From: JANNBN01 sp963763885
GTDB lineage: Bacteria > Actinomycetota > Acidimicrobiia > Acidimicrobiales > JANYDT01
Assembly (NCBI GenBank): GCA_963763885.1
Contig: CAVXQD010000003.1
Location: forward strand, 124,001 to 188,000
DNA: 64,000 nucleotides
Direction: 5' to 3'
Shown here: one piece after another, positions 26,853 to 34,758 of the stretch
Layout: every line of letters starts with the position of its first letter
Numbering within the stretch: the stretch's first letter is position 1
The notes under the pieces: generated by a model
Database searches by the model: none
Told to the model about the DNA's origin: nothing
What the model saw: the letters and a program-made list of their open reading frames with translations, nothing else
Program-made: the position numbers and the translations under genes

Positions 26853-27968
26853 ATGTTGAGAGATCATGCTGACGCGCTCGTTGCCGAACGAGCGCGCCTG
26901 CGCGAAGCCGAAAACTATTTAGGCTTCGACCGACTCAAGACAGAGTTTGTGCGGCTCGAGACAGAACTGGCCCGACCAGACCTGTGGGATGACCCCGAGA
27001 TCGGCCGCAAGGTTGGCGCGCAGTACGCAACCGTGAAGGACGATCTCGAGTCGCTCACCGGTGTGGCCCGTCACCTCGACGACGCTGACACGCTCCTGGA
27101 GCTTGGCACAGAGATGGAAGACGAGTCCCTCGAGCCCGAGCTGCTGGAACATGTTGCAGCGGCTCGCAAGGTGCTGGAAGAACTCGAGCTGCGCAGCTTG
27201 TTTACGGGTGAGTACGACGAGGGCGACGCTATCTTCGAAATCCACTCCGGCGCAGGGGGCGTCGATGCGCAGGACTGGGCCGAAATGCTGCTGCGTATGT
27301 ATGTGCGCTGGGGAGAGCGGCGCGGCTTCGAAGTTGAAATCGAGTCCGTTGCCGAGGGTGCCGAAGCCGGCATCACAACTGCCATTCTCATCGTTAAAGG
27401 TAGGTACGCATACGGTCTGTTGTCGGCCGAACGTGGTGTGCACCGCCTCGTTCGTATCTCGCCATTCGATCAGCAAGCGCGCAGACAAACGTCGTTCGCC
27501 GGCGTGTCGCTCACGCCGGTCATCGAGGACGCCACGTCCAAGGTGAACATCGATGAAAAAGACCTCCGCGTCGACGTGTTCCGATCATCTGGCGCTGGTG
27601 GTCAGCACGTCAACACAACGGACTCGGCCGTTCGTATGACCCACATCCCCACGGGCATCGTTGTCAGCTGCCAGATCGAGCGCAGCCAGATTCAGAACCG
27701 TGCACGGGCGATGGACATGTTGGCGGCGAAACTTATCGAGCGTCAGCGTCAAGAGCGAGACCAGATGATGGCAGACATCACTGGCCCTCAGAAGGAAGCT
27801 GCGTGGGGCAACCAGATCCGCTCCTACGTGCTTGCGCCGTACCAAATGGTCAAGGACCTCCGCACCGAGCACGAGGTTGGTACACCTGCCGACGTGCTCG
27901 ACGGTGACATCGACGGGTTCATTGAATCGTGGCTGCGATGGCGTCGAGCCAACGAGCCCGCGGCGTGA
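26853..27968 (+). CDS. prfB: peptide chain release factor 2
   Basis: 371 residues. Recognises UAA/UGA stop codons. The tripeptide anticodon SPF is in RISPFDQQARRQTSF and the catalytic GGQ at about residues 249-251 in GAGGQHVNTT. The frame is continuous from ATG 26853; the programmed +1 frameshift site (CUU UGA) used by many bacteria near codon 25 is absent, the equivalent region reading YLGFDRL. So RF2 is not autoregulated that way here. UGA decoding by RF2 competes with selenocysteine insertion, relevant to the peroxiredoxin gene. It lies upstream of ftsEX, a typical actinobacterial order. Confidence 0.97.
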   Translation: MLRDHADALVAERARLREAENYLGFDRLKTEFVRLETELARPDLWDDPEIGRKVGAQYATVKDDLESLTGVARHLDDADTLLELGTEMEDESLEPELLEHVAAARKVLEELELRSLFTGEYDEGDAIFEIHSGAGGVDAQDWAEMLLRMYVRWGERRGFEVEIESVAEGAEAGITTAILIVKGRYAYGLLSAERGVHRLVRISPFDQQARRQTSFAGVSLTPVIEDATSKVNIDEKDLRVDVFRSSGAGGQHVNTTDSAVRMTHIPTGIVVSCQIERSQIQNRARAMDMLAAKLIERQRQERDQMMADITGPQKEAAWGNQIRSYVLAPYQMVKDLRTEHEVGTPADVLDGDIDGFIESWLRWRRANEPAA

Positions 27969-28042
27969 GGGTGCGCCTGTTCGTGAACGGTCCGAACTAG
28001 GGTGCGTGGCGGCGTTCGGCCCACAATGACTAGAGCTTGCCC

Positions 28043-28729
28043 ATGATCCGTCTCGACAACGTCACCAAGGTGTACCGCAACGGTGCAACGGCTCTCCGTG
28101 GAGTGTCCGCCGAAATCGAAAAGGGCGAGTTCGTCTTTCTTGTCGGTTCATCTGGCTCTGGCAAATCGACGTTCATGCGGTTGTTGCTGCGTGAAGAATT
28201 GCCCACAGAGGGCCAGGTTTATGTGGCCGGCAAAAATGTTCCCGAGTTGCCAAAAGGCAAGGTTCCTTACCTTCGCCGCAACATCGGTTGCATCTTCCAG
28301 GACTTCAAACTGCTGCCCAATAAGACCGTCTACGAAAACGTGTCGTTTGCGCTCGACGTGATCGGCCGTCCGAAGTCGGTTATCTCGCAGCAGGTTCCGC
28401 AGATCTTGGATCTCGTCGGCCTCACCAAGAAGCAAGAAGCTTTCCCCAACGAGCTGTCCGGCGGCGAACAGCAGCGCGTCAGCATCGCCCGTGCCTTCAT
28501 CAACCGGCCGCTCTTGCTGTTGGCCGACGAGCCCACGGGCAACCTCGACCCCAACACGTCAATCGGCATCATGCGACTGCTGGAGCGCATCAACCGCACC
28601 GGCACAACCGTTCTGATGGCTACCCACGATCAGGGCATTGTTGACTCCATGCGTCGCCGGGTGATCGAGCTTGATCGCGGCACGTTGGTACGTGACCAGG
28701 CGCGCGGCGTCTACGGAACCCTGGACTGA
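28043..28729 (+). CDS. ftsE: cell division ATP-binding protein FtsE
   Basis: 228 residues from ATG 28043 (MIRLDNVTKVYRNG); a TTG two codons upstream is less likely. ABC ATPase with Walker A GSSGSGKST, Q-loop FQDFKLL, signature LSGGEQQR, Walker B LLLADEPTGNLD and H-loop ATHDQ. With FtsX it forms a type VII ABC complex that activates peptidoglycan hydrolases at the septum. FtsX starts 19 bases downstream. In mycobacteria this complex controls RipC; no NlpC/P60 hydrolase lies nearby here. Confidence 0.97.
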   Translation: MIRLDNVTKVYRNGATALRGVSAEIEKGEFVFLVGSSGSGKSTFMRLLLREELPTEGQVYVAGKNVPELPKGKVPYLRRNIGCIFQDFKLLPNKTVYENVSFALDVIGRPKSVISQQVPQILDLVGLTKKQEAFPNELSGGEQQRVSIARAFINRPLLLLADEPTGNLDPNTSIGIMRLLERINRTGTTVLMATHDQGIVDSMRRRVIELDRGTLVRDQARGVYGTLD

Positions 28730-28747
28730 GACGAGCGAGAACTACAG

Positions 28748-29644
28748 ATGGCCGCCCGCCCCACATATCTCATTCGCGAAAGCCTTTCGAATCTTCGCCG
28801 CAATGTGTTGATGACTGTCACCGCGGTCATCACCATCGTGGTGTCGCTCACCATCGTTGGAGCGTCGCTCCTCCTGCGTCAGGGCATGAACAACTACGCC
28901 CGCCAATTCCGCGAGGGCATCGAGCTCAACATCTACATGCAGCCTGCGGCAACGCAGACGCAGCTCGATGCGGTGCGCGCCGAGCTCGACGATCTGAAGA
29001 AATCCGGTCAGGTCACGCGTTACCGCTACGTAGACCAGAAGTCTGCGTTTGAGGAATTCAAAGAGATCTTCCGCAACGACCCGGAACAGAAAGACCTGTT
29101 CCAGAGCGAGAAGGACATGCCTTCCTCGTTCCGAGTTGTGCCTGCCAAAGCAGAACGCATCAGCGCGTTGGGCGATCCGTTCCGCAATCGCGAGGGCGTG
29201 TACCGGGTCGTCAGCGACGAAGACATCAAGGCGCTGTTGCGCATAACAAGGGTTATTCAGTTGGTGTTGCTCTCCGTCGCAATCGCACTGTTGGTTGCTG
29301 CGGTTCTGCTGATCCTCAACACCATCCAGTTGGCAATTTTCAGCCGCCGTCGCGAAGTAGCTGTGATGAAGCTGGTTGGTGGAACTAACTGGTTCATCCG
29401 CCTTCCGTTCATGTTGGAAGGATTGCTGCAGGGATTCATCGGAGCCGTCATCGCGTTCGCTGCTGTCTACCTGGGTGCTGGCCGGCTACAGAACGCAATC
29501 CGTGAGTCATCCACCACGTTGTTCAAGAGCTTCTCGGTGTCCGGTGCGGAAATCGCTGGCACGGGGATCTTGATGCTGTTGGTGGGCGCAGCAGTTGGGG
29601 CCATTGGGTCCGCCATTGCTGTCAGCCGCTTCCTCGACGTTTAG
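28748..29644 (+). CDS. ftsX: cell division membrane protein FtsX
   Basis: 298 residues. N-terminal helix LMTVTAVITIVVSLTIVGASLLL, an extracytoplasmic domain of about 120 residues (VTRYRYVDQKSAFEEFKEIF...MPSSFRV), and three C-terminal helices around LVLLSVAIALLVAAVLLIL, FMLEGLLQGFIGAVIAFAAV and GTGILMLLVGAAVGAIGSA. The RRREVAVMKLVGGTNWFIR coupling loop is characteristic. In many bacteria smpB and ssrA follow; here a DedA gene follows and ssrA is 15 kb away. Confidence 0.96.
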   Translation: MAARPTYLIRESLSNLRRNVLMTVTAVITIVVSLTIVGASLLLRQGMNNYARQFREGIELNIYMQPAATQTQLDAVRAELDDLKKSGQVTRYRYVDQKSAFEEFKEIFRNDPEQKDLFQSEKDMPSSFRVVPAKAERISALGDPFRNREGVYRVVSDEDIKALLRITRVIQLVLLSVAIALLVAAVLLILNTIQLAIFSRRREVAVMKLVGGTNWFIRLPFMLEGLLQGFIGAVIAFAAVYLGAGRLQNAIRESSTTLFKSFSVSGAEIAGTGILMLLVGAAVGAIGSAIAVSRFLDV

Positions 29645-29657
29645 CGCGTTGACTCCG

Positions 29658-30275
29658 ATGATCCTTGCGAGCTGGATCGTTGATCGGCTCCAAACTTGGT
29701 TGAGTGGCGTGTCTGGACCGTGGCTCTACATCATCACGTTCATCGTGACGTTCGCCGAGACCGGAACCCTGTTGTTCTTCATTCCCGGTGAAGTCACGTT
29801 GCTGTTAGCGGGCGCTGCGGCTGGTGCTGGTAACGCATCGCTTTCGTTGCTCATCCTTGTGGGCATCGCTGCTGCACTGTCAGGTGATTTCGTCGGCTTT
29901 CATCTCGGGCTTCGATTCGGGGACCAAATCCGCAGCTCTCGCCTGGGGCGCCGCATCAAGCAAAGTTCTTGGGAACGCACCCAAACCCTGATTCATCGCC
30001 GCAAAGGTTTGGTGGTTCTGTTTGGTCGTTGGATTGGGTTCTTGCGGGCCATCATGCCTGCCTCCGCTGGAATGTCTGGCATGTCGTATCGGGCGTTTCT
30101 TCCGTGGGACATCGCTGGCGCAATTTCCTGGGCCGCCACGTGTGTGTTCATCGGTTACAAAGTCGGTGACAACATTGAAGAGGTCGAGTCCTGGATCACG
30201 CGCGGGGGATACGTCATCGTTGGTGTGTTGGTCGTCGCTTACGTTGCGAACCATTTCCGTTCTCGCCGCCATTGA
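29658..30275 (+). CDS. DedA family membrane protein
   Basis: 205 residues from ATG 29658, 13 bases after ftsX. SNARE-associated (VTT) domain: FAETGTLLFFIPGEVTLLLAG near the N-terminus, LSGDFVGFHLGLRFGDQIR, then FGRWIGFLRAIMPASAGMSGMSYRAFLPWDIAGAISW, the conserved arginine-containing re-entrant region. DedA proteins flip polyprenyl phosphate or phospholipids across the membrane, which helps recycle wall carriers. Co-transcription with ftsEX is likely from spacing. Confidence 0.9.
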   Translation: MILASWIVDRLQTWLSGVSGPWLYIITFIVTFAETGTLLFFIPGEVTLLLAGAAAGAGNASLSLLILVGIAAALSGDFVGFHLGLRFGDQIRSSRLGRRIKQSSWERTQTLIHRRKGLVVLFGRWIGFLRAIMPASAGMSGMSYRAFLPWDIAGAISWAATCVFIGYKVGDNIEEVESWITRGGYVIVGVLVVAYVANHFRSRRH

Positions 30276-30316
30276 CGGCAATCACAGCATTGAATGAATA
30301 GATAGAAAGCACGCTT

Positions 30317-31777
30317 ATGAACATCAAGCACGCGAAACCGCATCGTACAAAGATCGTCGCAACAGTTGGGCCTGCGTCTGATTCACACGAGCAGTTGACT
30401 GGGCTGATCAACGCTGGCGTCGATGTGTTTCGGCTCAACCTTTCACACGGTGATCTGGCAAGCCACTTGGATCGGTTGGCCAAACTCCAGCGGGCGGTGA
30501 GAGAAGCGGATCACCCTGTGGCCATCCTCGCCGACCTTCCTGGACCCAAGATCCGCGCCGGTTCGTTCGGTGAAGTTGGTGTTGTGGTTTCGCCGGGGCA
30601 AGAAATCTCCCTCATGCCTGGTTCTGCAGAGTCCAACGGGTCCATCATCCACGTGGAGTATGCGGGACTCCTGACCGACGTTGCTGCCGGCGATCGGATT
30701 GCGTTGGGAGACGGCGACATCACCCTCGGTGTTGTGGAGGTTCGTTCCGAAAGCGTGCATGCGATTGTGCGAACCGGTGGGCGGTTGCGTGGCAAACCGG
30801 GCGTACACCTTCCTGGAGATCGTCTGCAGCTGGCCACACCCACAGACGAGGATCTTGTTTTCGCAGTCGAGATGGCCAAGGCCGGTGTGGACTTCTTGGC
30901 CGTTTCCTTCGTTCGCAAAGCAGCGGACCTTGTCAAGGTTCGTTCCACGCTGGAAGCTGCTGGGCTGGAGTGCCCGGCGTTGGTGGCAAAGATCGAGACT
31001 CGCGGCGGAGTCGACGAACTCATGCCAATCATCGAGGTTGCTGACGCTGTCATGGTTGCTCGCGGAGACCTTGGAATTGACTGTCCGTTGGAAGAGGTTC
31101 CTCACCTCCAGAAGCGAATCATCCGCGCATGCGTCGAAGCCGGTGTTCCGGTGATCACGGCAACCCAGATGCTTGAGTCGATGATCAAGGCCCCAGCGCC
31201 AACGCGTGCTGAGGTGAGCGACGTGGCCAACGCAGTGTTCGACGGAACCGACGCAGTGATGCTTTCCGGCGAGACCGCAATCGGCGACCAGCCTGTGCTG
31301 GTCATCGAAACGATGGGTCGCATCATCGAAGCGGCCGAACGTCAAGCCAGCTACCAGCAATGGGGTTCTCGTCTCGGCCGGGTGCAGCGTCGTACCGATT
31401 CTGAGGGGGAGTTGCTGGTCACTCAGGCGCTCACCCACGCTGCATGGCAGGCGTCCTCAGACGTAGGCGCACGGGCAATTGTGTGCTGCACGGTTTCCGG
31501 CCGCACCGCTCGGGCTATGGCTCGCTTCCGTCCACTCCCGACGTTGATTGCCGCATCGCCCGACGACGCCGCAGCTCGGCGGCTGGCGTTGGTGTGGGGT
31601 GTGATTCCGCTGATGGTCGGCACGTACCGGTCAACCGATGAGCTGGTCTGGCAGAGCGTTGAGCGTGTCGTCAAGGCCGGTTTCGCCGGCCCCGGTGACC
31701 ATGTGCTGGTGCTCGCCGGTGACCCATTGTCGGGCTACGGCTCCACTGACGTGATGCGAGTCGTGCGCGTCCGGTAA
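30317..31777 (+). CDS. pyk: pyruvate kinase
   Basis: 486 residues. Final step of glycolysis, PEP + ADP to pyruvate + ATP. TKIVATVGPASDSHEQL at the N-terminus, FRLNLSHGD with the catalytic Arg/Asn, LADLPGPKIR, ALVAKIETRGGVDEL with the catalytic lysine, and MVARGDLGIDCPLEEVPHLQKRII. The C-terminal allosteric domain is complete (CCTVSGRTARAMARFRPLPTLIAAS). No clear intrinsic terminator follows; instead a repeat element begins about 130 bases downstream. Confidence 0.97.
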   Translation: MNIKHAKPHRTKIVATVGPASDSHEQLTGLINAGVDVFRLNLSHGDLASHLDRLAKLQRAVREADHPVAILADLPGPKIRAGSFGEVGVVVSPGQEISLMPGSAESNGSIIHVEYAGLLTDVAAGDRIALGDGDITLGVVEVRSESVHAIVRTGGRLRGKPGVHLPGDRLQLATPTDEDLVFAVEMAKAGVDFLAVSFVRKAADLVKVRSTLEAAGLECPALVAKIETRGGVDELMPIIEVADAVMVARGDLGIDCPLEEVPHLQKRIIRACVEAGVPVITATQMLESMIKAPAPTRAEVSDVANAVFDGTDAVMLSGETAIGDQPVLVIETMGRIIEAAERQASYQQWGSRLGRVQRRTDSEGELLVTQALTHAAWQASSDVGARAIVCCTVSGRTARAMARFRPLPTLIAASPDDAAARRLALVWGVIPLMVGTYRSTDELVWQSVERVVKAGFAGPGDHVLVLAGDPLSGYGSTDVMRVVRVR

Positions 31778-31904
31778 GACCCCGAACCGTTCGCTTCGCG
31801 TGGCTGTGCGCTCCCTTGGTGGTCCCTCGGCTTTGATCGTCAAACCCGATGCACATCAGCGCACCTCACGGCACCCGAGTCACTACGCCGTGCCTTTTTC
31901 AAAC

Positions 31905-32201
31905 CATATGCATTCGTTCCGTAATGAATCCCTGATGGCAGCGACGGACTAGGCGAGAGTCCAACGGGTCGCGTTCGTTCCGTAATGAATCCGCCCAAGT
32001 GCGTCTTTTCGTTCCGTAATGAATCCCGGTGGATTACGCCAACCCTCTCGTCCAAAGTTCGCGGCATTCAGGCACGTTCGCGGGCCTAGGCATCGCTATG
32101 GCAGGGCCGCGAACGTGCCTGAGTCCCGCGAAGTCTGCGAGAGCCTTCGTTCGGTCGTTTCAAGAGGCTTGCTGCATTTCATTACGGAACGAATGCATAT
32201 G
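31905..32201. repeat. 297-bp inverted-repeat element (MITE-like) after pyk
   Basis: A 24-base sequence at 31905-31928 is repeated exactly, inverted, at 32178-32201; it starts CATATGCATTCGTTCCGTAA. Its inner 19 bases (TTCGTTCCGTAATGAATCC) recur directly at 31974-31992 and 32008-32026. A separate perfect 16-bp inverted pair, TCAGGCACGTTCGCGG, sits at 32068-32083 / 32107-32122. Flanks also share TTCAAAC on both sides, slightly offset. No reading frame of note lies inside. The structure fills most of the 490-base gap between pyk and the next gene. A non-autonomous mobile element or protein-binding repeat cluster is inferred. Confidence 0.8.
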
Positions 32202-32269
32202 TTGGGTTTGAAGCGGGTCTGGTGGGTTTGAGGTCTTTGATTGTCATACCCTTCTGAGATCCTGCGTGT

Positions 32270-32989
32270 ATGACCGATGCATTTGAGAGCAAACGAGATG
32301 ATTGTCAGGTGTTCACGCCTGAGGGAGTGATTCTTTGCGAATGGTGCAACACACGATTCAATCCACGATCAGATCGTGGGCGACGCCCGAGGTTCTGCCG
32401 GGGTAGTCATCGAGTCCGGGCCTGCGAGAGGCGTCGGGGGCTCCTGCGGGCGGGTTCGCCCCCGCAACGTCGAACGCTGCCTGAGCCGAAGCGCGCCGGG
32501 CAGATCGGTGTTGCTGGTGTTCCTTCGGTAGCTTTTCTGGCACACGAAATGGGCACCCCACCGTTCATTGGTTTTGAGGCGTTCAGCCGTCTCAGATTGC
32601 ATCGAGTCCGAGTGACCGGATTGCCCCATGGTGTGGCCGCCGACGCCCCAAATCTTGTGCCTTCTCTATGCGGAACGATGGTGAAGCCGGTCGGCAACCC
32701 TGTGCAGACGGGCACGGGGTGGATGCGATGCGTGTCGTGTGAGCGGCTTGCGCATTTGCACCCGGTGGACACGCGGTGGTGGGACGCGATGACGCAACGA
32801 ACGGCGGGTGTGCTCCTGGACGACTTCGGATCGACCGTTTTGGCGGCCGCTCAAGCGGTCGCAGGTGCACGCGAGCCGGTCGAAACACTTGCGAGGCTCG
32901 AAGCGGAACTCCGCCGGTTCGGTCGGGCGTTAGGGCTGCCGGAGCCTCTCGCTCCTTCGTTGCATCACCGGTCGGTGCGACCTCGATGA
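32270..32989 (+). CDS. zinc-finger-like hypothetical protein
   Basis: 239 residues, very rich in arginine and not recognised. Residues 20-55 read ILCEWCNTRFNPRSDRGRRP followed by RFCRGSHRVRACERRRG, like the small zinc finger CxxC...FC...R..R..RR found in actinobacterial DNA-associated proteins. A second Cys pair (RCVSCERLAHLHPVD) lies near residue 155. Between them a Pro/Val-rich region is low in predicted structure. It starts about 70 bases after the inverted-repeat element, so association with that element is possible. No promoter was identified. Confidence 0.5.
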   Translation: MTDAFESKRDDCQVFTPEGVILCEWCNTRFNPRSDRGRRPRFCRGSHRVRACERRRGLLRAGSPPQRRTLPEPKRAGQIGVAGVPSVAFLAHEMGTPPFIGFEAFSRLRLHRVRVTGLPHGVAADAPNLVPSLCGTMVKPVGNPVQTGTGWMRCVSCERLAHLHPVDTRWWDAMTQRTAGVLLDDFGSTVLAAAQAVAGAREPVETLARLEAELRRFGRALGLPEPLAPSLHHRSVRPR

Positions 32990-33053
32990 CCCGCGCTGGT
33001 CGCATCAGGTGGTCTCATTGGGCTCTCATGATGTGGCCGACATGGTTTGCGGC

Positions 33054-33851
33054 ATGACTTTTTCCCGGCCATCCCGCATTTCGTCGCGTTGCACGTTCGG
33101 TGTGGTCGCCCCAGCGGTAGTGGCCCTAATCGCTCTGTCGGGGTGTGGCAGTGACGCAGCCACAGCAGAGGTCGTCGAAACCACCGTGGTGGCAGCAGAG
33201 GCCGCGCCCGTTACAGACGCAGCAGCTGATGAGGTTCCTGTTACCGAGGCTGCTCCGGTCACTGAAGCTGCGGTCGATGCGCCAACGACCGAGGCAGCAG
33301 CTGCAGTTCAGGCTGGCTCGGCCAGTGACTCCGTGGAAGGTAACTGGACCGTGTCAACCGGGCAAGGCGGATACCGGGTGCCGGAGATCCTGCAGGGTCA
33401 GGAGACCGAGGGAGTTGGACGCACCACTGCGGTTACCGGGTCCATGACTATTGCTGGTACCCAGGCAACAGCGGCGTCGTTCGAGTTTGACCTCACGAAG
33501 CTTGCGTCGGACTCTGACCGCCGAGACGGACAGGTTCAGGGTCGGATCCTGCAGACGGCGCAGTTCCCAACAGCCAGCTTCACGTTGACGGCACCGATTG
33601 ATTTCGGATCTGTGCCCGCCGAGGGCGAGCAGATTGCTGTCAAGGCAACCGGCGACCTTGCGCTCCACGGGGTCACGAAGTCCGTCATGGTCGACCTGCA
33701 GGCGCGTCGTCAGGGCGCAGAGATCCAGGTACTTGGCACCTTGCCAATCACGTTTGCTGACTACGGGATCGAGAACCCGTCGGTGAAGCCATTCGTGGAG
33801 GTTGGCGAGACCGGGACCATTGAATGGTTGGTATCGCTGGCCAAGGCCTGA
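33054..33851 (+). CDS. YceI-domain lipoprotein
   Basis: 265 residues from ATG 33054. Signal peptide with lipobox LSGC, so lipid-anchored. A Glu/Ala/Val/Thr-rich linker (repeats of APVTEA) of about 60 residues follows, then a YceI domain: GNWTVSTGQGGYRVPEIL, SFEFDLTKLASDSDRRDGQV, FPTASFTLT, GDLALHGVTKSVMVDLQ and FADYGIENPSVKPFVEVGETGTIEW. YceI barrels bind polyprenoid or fatty-acyl chains. It probably carries a lipophilic molecule on the outer face of the membrane. Confidence 0.9.
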   Translation: MTFSRPSRISSRCTFGVVAPAVVALIALSGCGSDAATAEVVETTVVAAEAAPVTDAAADEVPVTEAAPVTEAAVDAPTTEAAAAVQAGSASDSVEGNWTVSTGQGGYRVPEILQGQETEGVGRTTAVTGSMTIAGTQATAASFEFDLTKLASDSDRRDGQVQGRILQTAQFPTASFTLTAPIDFGSVPAEGEQIAVKATGDLALHGVTKSVMVDLQARRQGAEIQVLGTLPITFADYGIENPSVKPFVEVGETGTIEWLVSLAKA

Positions 33852-33873
33852 CCCCGCGGTCAGGCCTGAGCCC

Positions 33874-34752
33874 TTAGCCCTGCAGGAACGAAAGAATCGC
33901 CGGCCACGCGGCGGGGTCTTGAAACAGGAATCCGTGTCCGCCCTGAAACATCTGCAGCGTGGCATTGGGGATTCGGTCTGTGAGGGCCTGTGAGTTTGCT
34001 GGAGGGGCCTGGCCGTCGAACACCCCCGCACATACCAAGGTGGGTGCCGTGATTGATGTGAGGGCATCCCAGGTGTTGTGATCGGCACGAGCTTCTAATT
34101 GGCGCCGGTAACCGATCAGACCGTCCGGAGTTTCCGCTCGCAGTTGAGCGGCGATCGCACCACGTGCCGCTGCACCAGCAACGCCCGGCGCGTACGTCGG
34201 GGGGTCGGCAGTTGGATTGTTGCGGGTGTCGGAAATGGTGGCGCCGATGACAGCACGGTCTGCCATTGACATCGACTCCAGTGCGAGCAGGTCATAAGAC
34301 GACCCGCCAACGCCGCCCGATGACGTGCAACACAACACCAGTCGCCCAACAAATGCGGGATGGCGGATCGCAAGATGTTGGGCAACCATGCCACCGAAGC
34401 TGATCCCGACCACGCTGACCAGCGCCGAGGTGCCGCTCGTCTCGGCGCTGCCAGCGCTGATCGGGTCGATCTCGTCCACGTCCACCAGCCATCGCAGCAG
34501 TGCGGCGGCATCGTCTGCGTAGTCGGCCATCGTGTATTTCTGGTCCGGTTTTGAGGTCTGGCCCAACCCGCGCTGGTCGTATCGGATCACTCGCATTCCG
34601 GCCTTCGCTGCCGGGTGCGTCATCCGGTTGCCGTGACGATCAACGTCGGACCGGAGATCACCCCCGGTTCCAGAGATCACCAGCAGCGTGGGTCCGTTGC
34701 GCGGCCCGGAGACTTCGACGTAGACCGAGATCCCGTTGACGTCGGCAAACAC
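33874..34752 (-). CDS. alpha/beta hydrolase
   Basis: 292 residues. The alpha/beta-hydrolase fold is shown by the oxyanion region LLVISGTGGDLRSD, RVIRYDQRGLGQTSKP, the nucleophile elbow VVGISFGGMVAQ (Ser in GISFGG), the acid in PTLVCAGVFDGQAPP and the C-terminal GGHGF histidine. It resembles 3-oxoadipate enol-lactonase-type hydrolases in length and layout, but the substrate cannot be set. It starts six bases after the acyl-CoA synthetase stop, so the two are one transcript, suggesting degradation of an acid or ester. Confidence 0.85.
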   Translation of the reverse strand: MFADVNGISVYVEVSGPRNGPTLLVISGTGGDLRSDVDRHGNRMTHPAAKAGMRVIRYDQRGLGQTSKPDQKYTMADYADDAAALLRWLVDVDEIDPISAGSAETSGTSALVSVVGISFGGMVAQHLAIRHPAFVGRLVLCCTSSGGVGGSSYDLLALESMSMADRAVIGATISDTRNNPTADPPTYAPGVAGAAARGAIAAQLRAETPDGLIGYRRQLEARADHNTWDALTSITAPTLVCAGVFDGQAPPANSQALTDRIPNATLQMFQGGHGFLFQDPAAWPAILSFLQG

Positions 34753-34758
34753 TTTGGG

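Noticed and set aside
26890..26940. Programmed frameshift in prfB
   Set aside because: No UGA and no slippery CUU occur in the region; the frame is continuous from the start codon.
31905..32030. CRISPR-like direct repeats
   Set aside because: Only three direct copies of 19 bases with unequal gaps (42 and 15 bases), plus an inverted copy. No cas genes are present.
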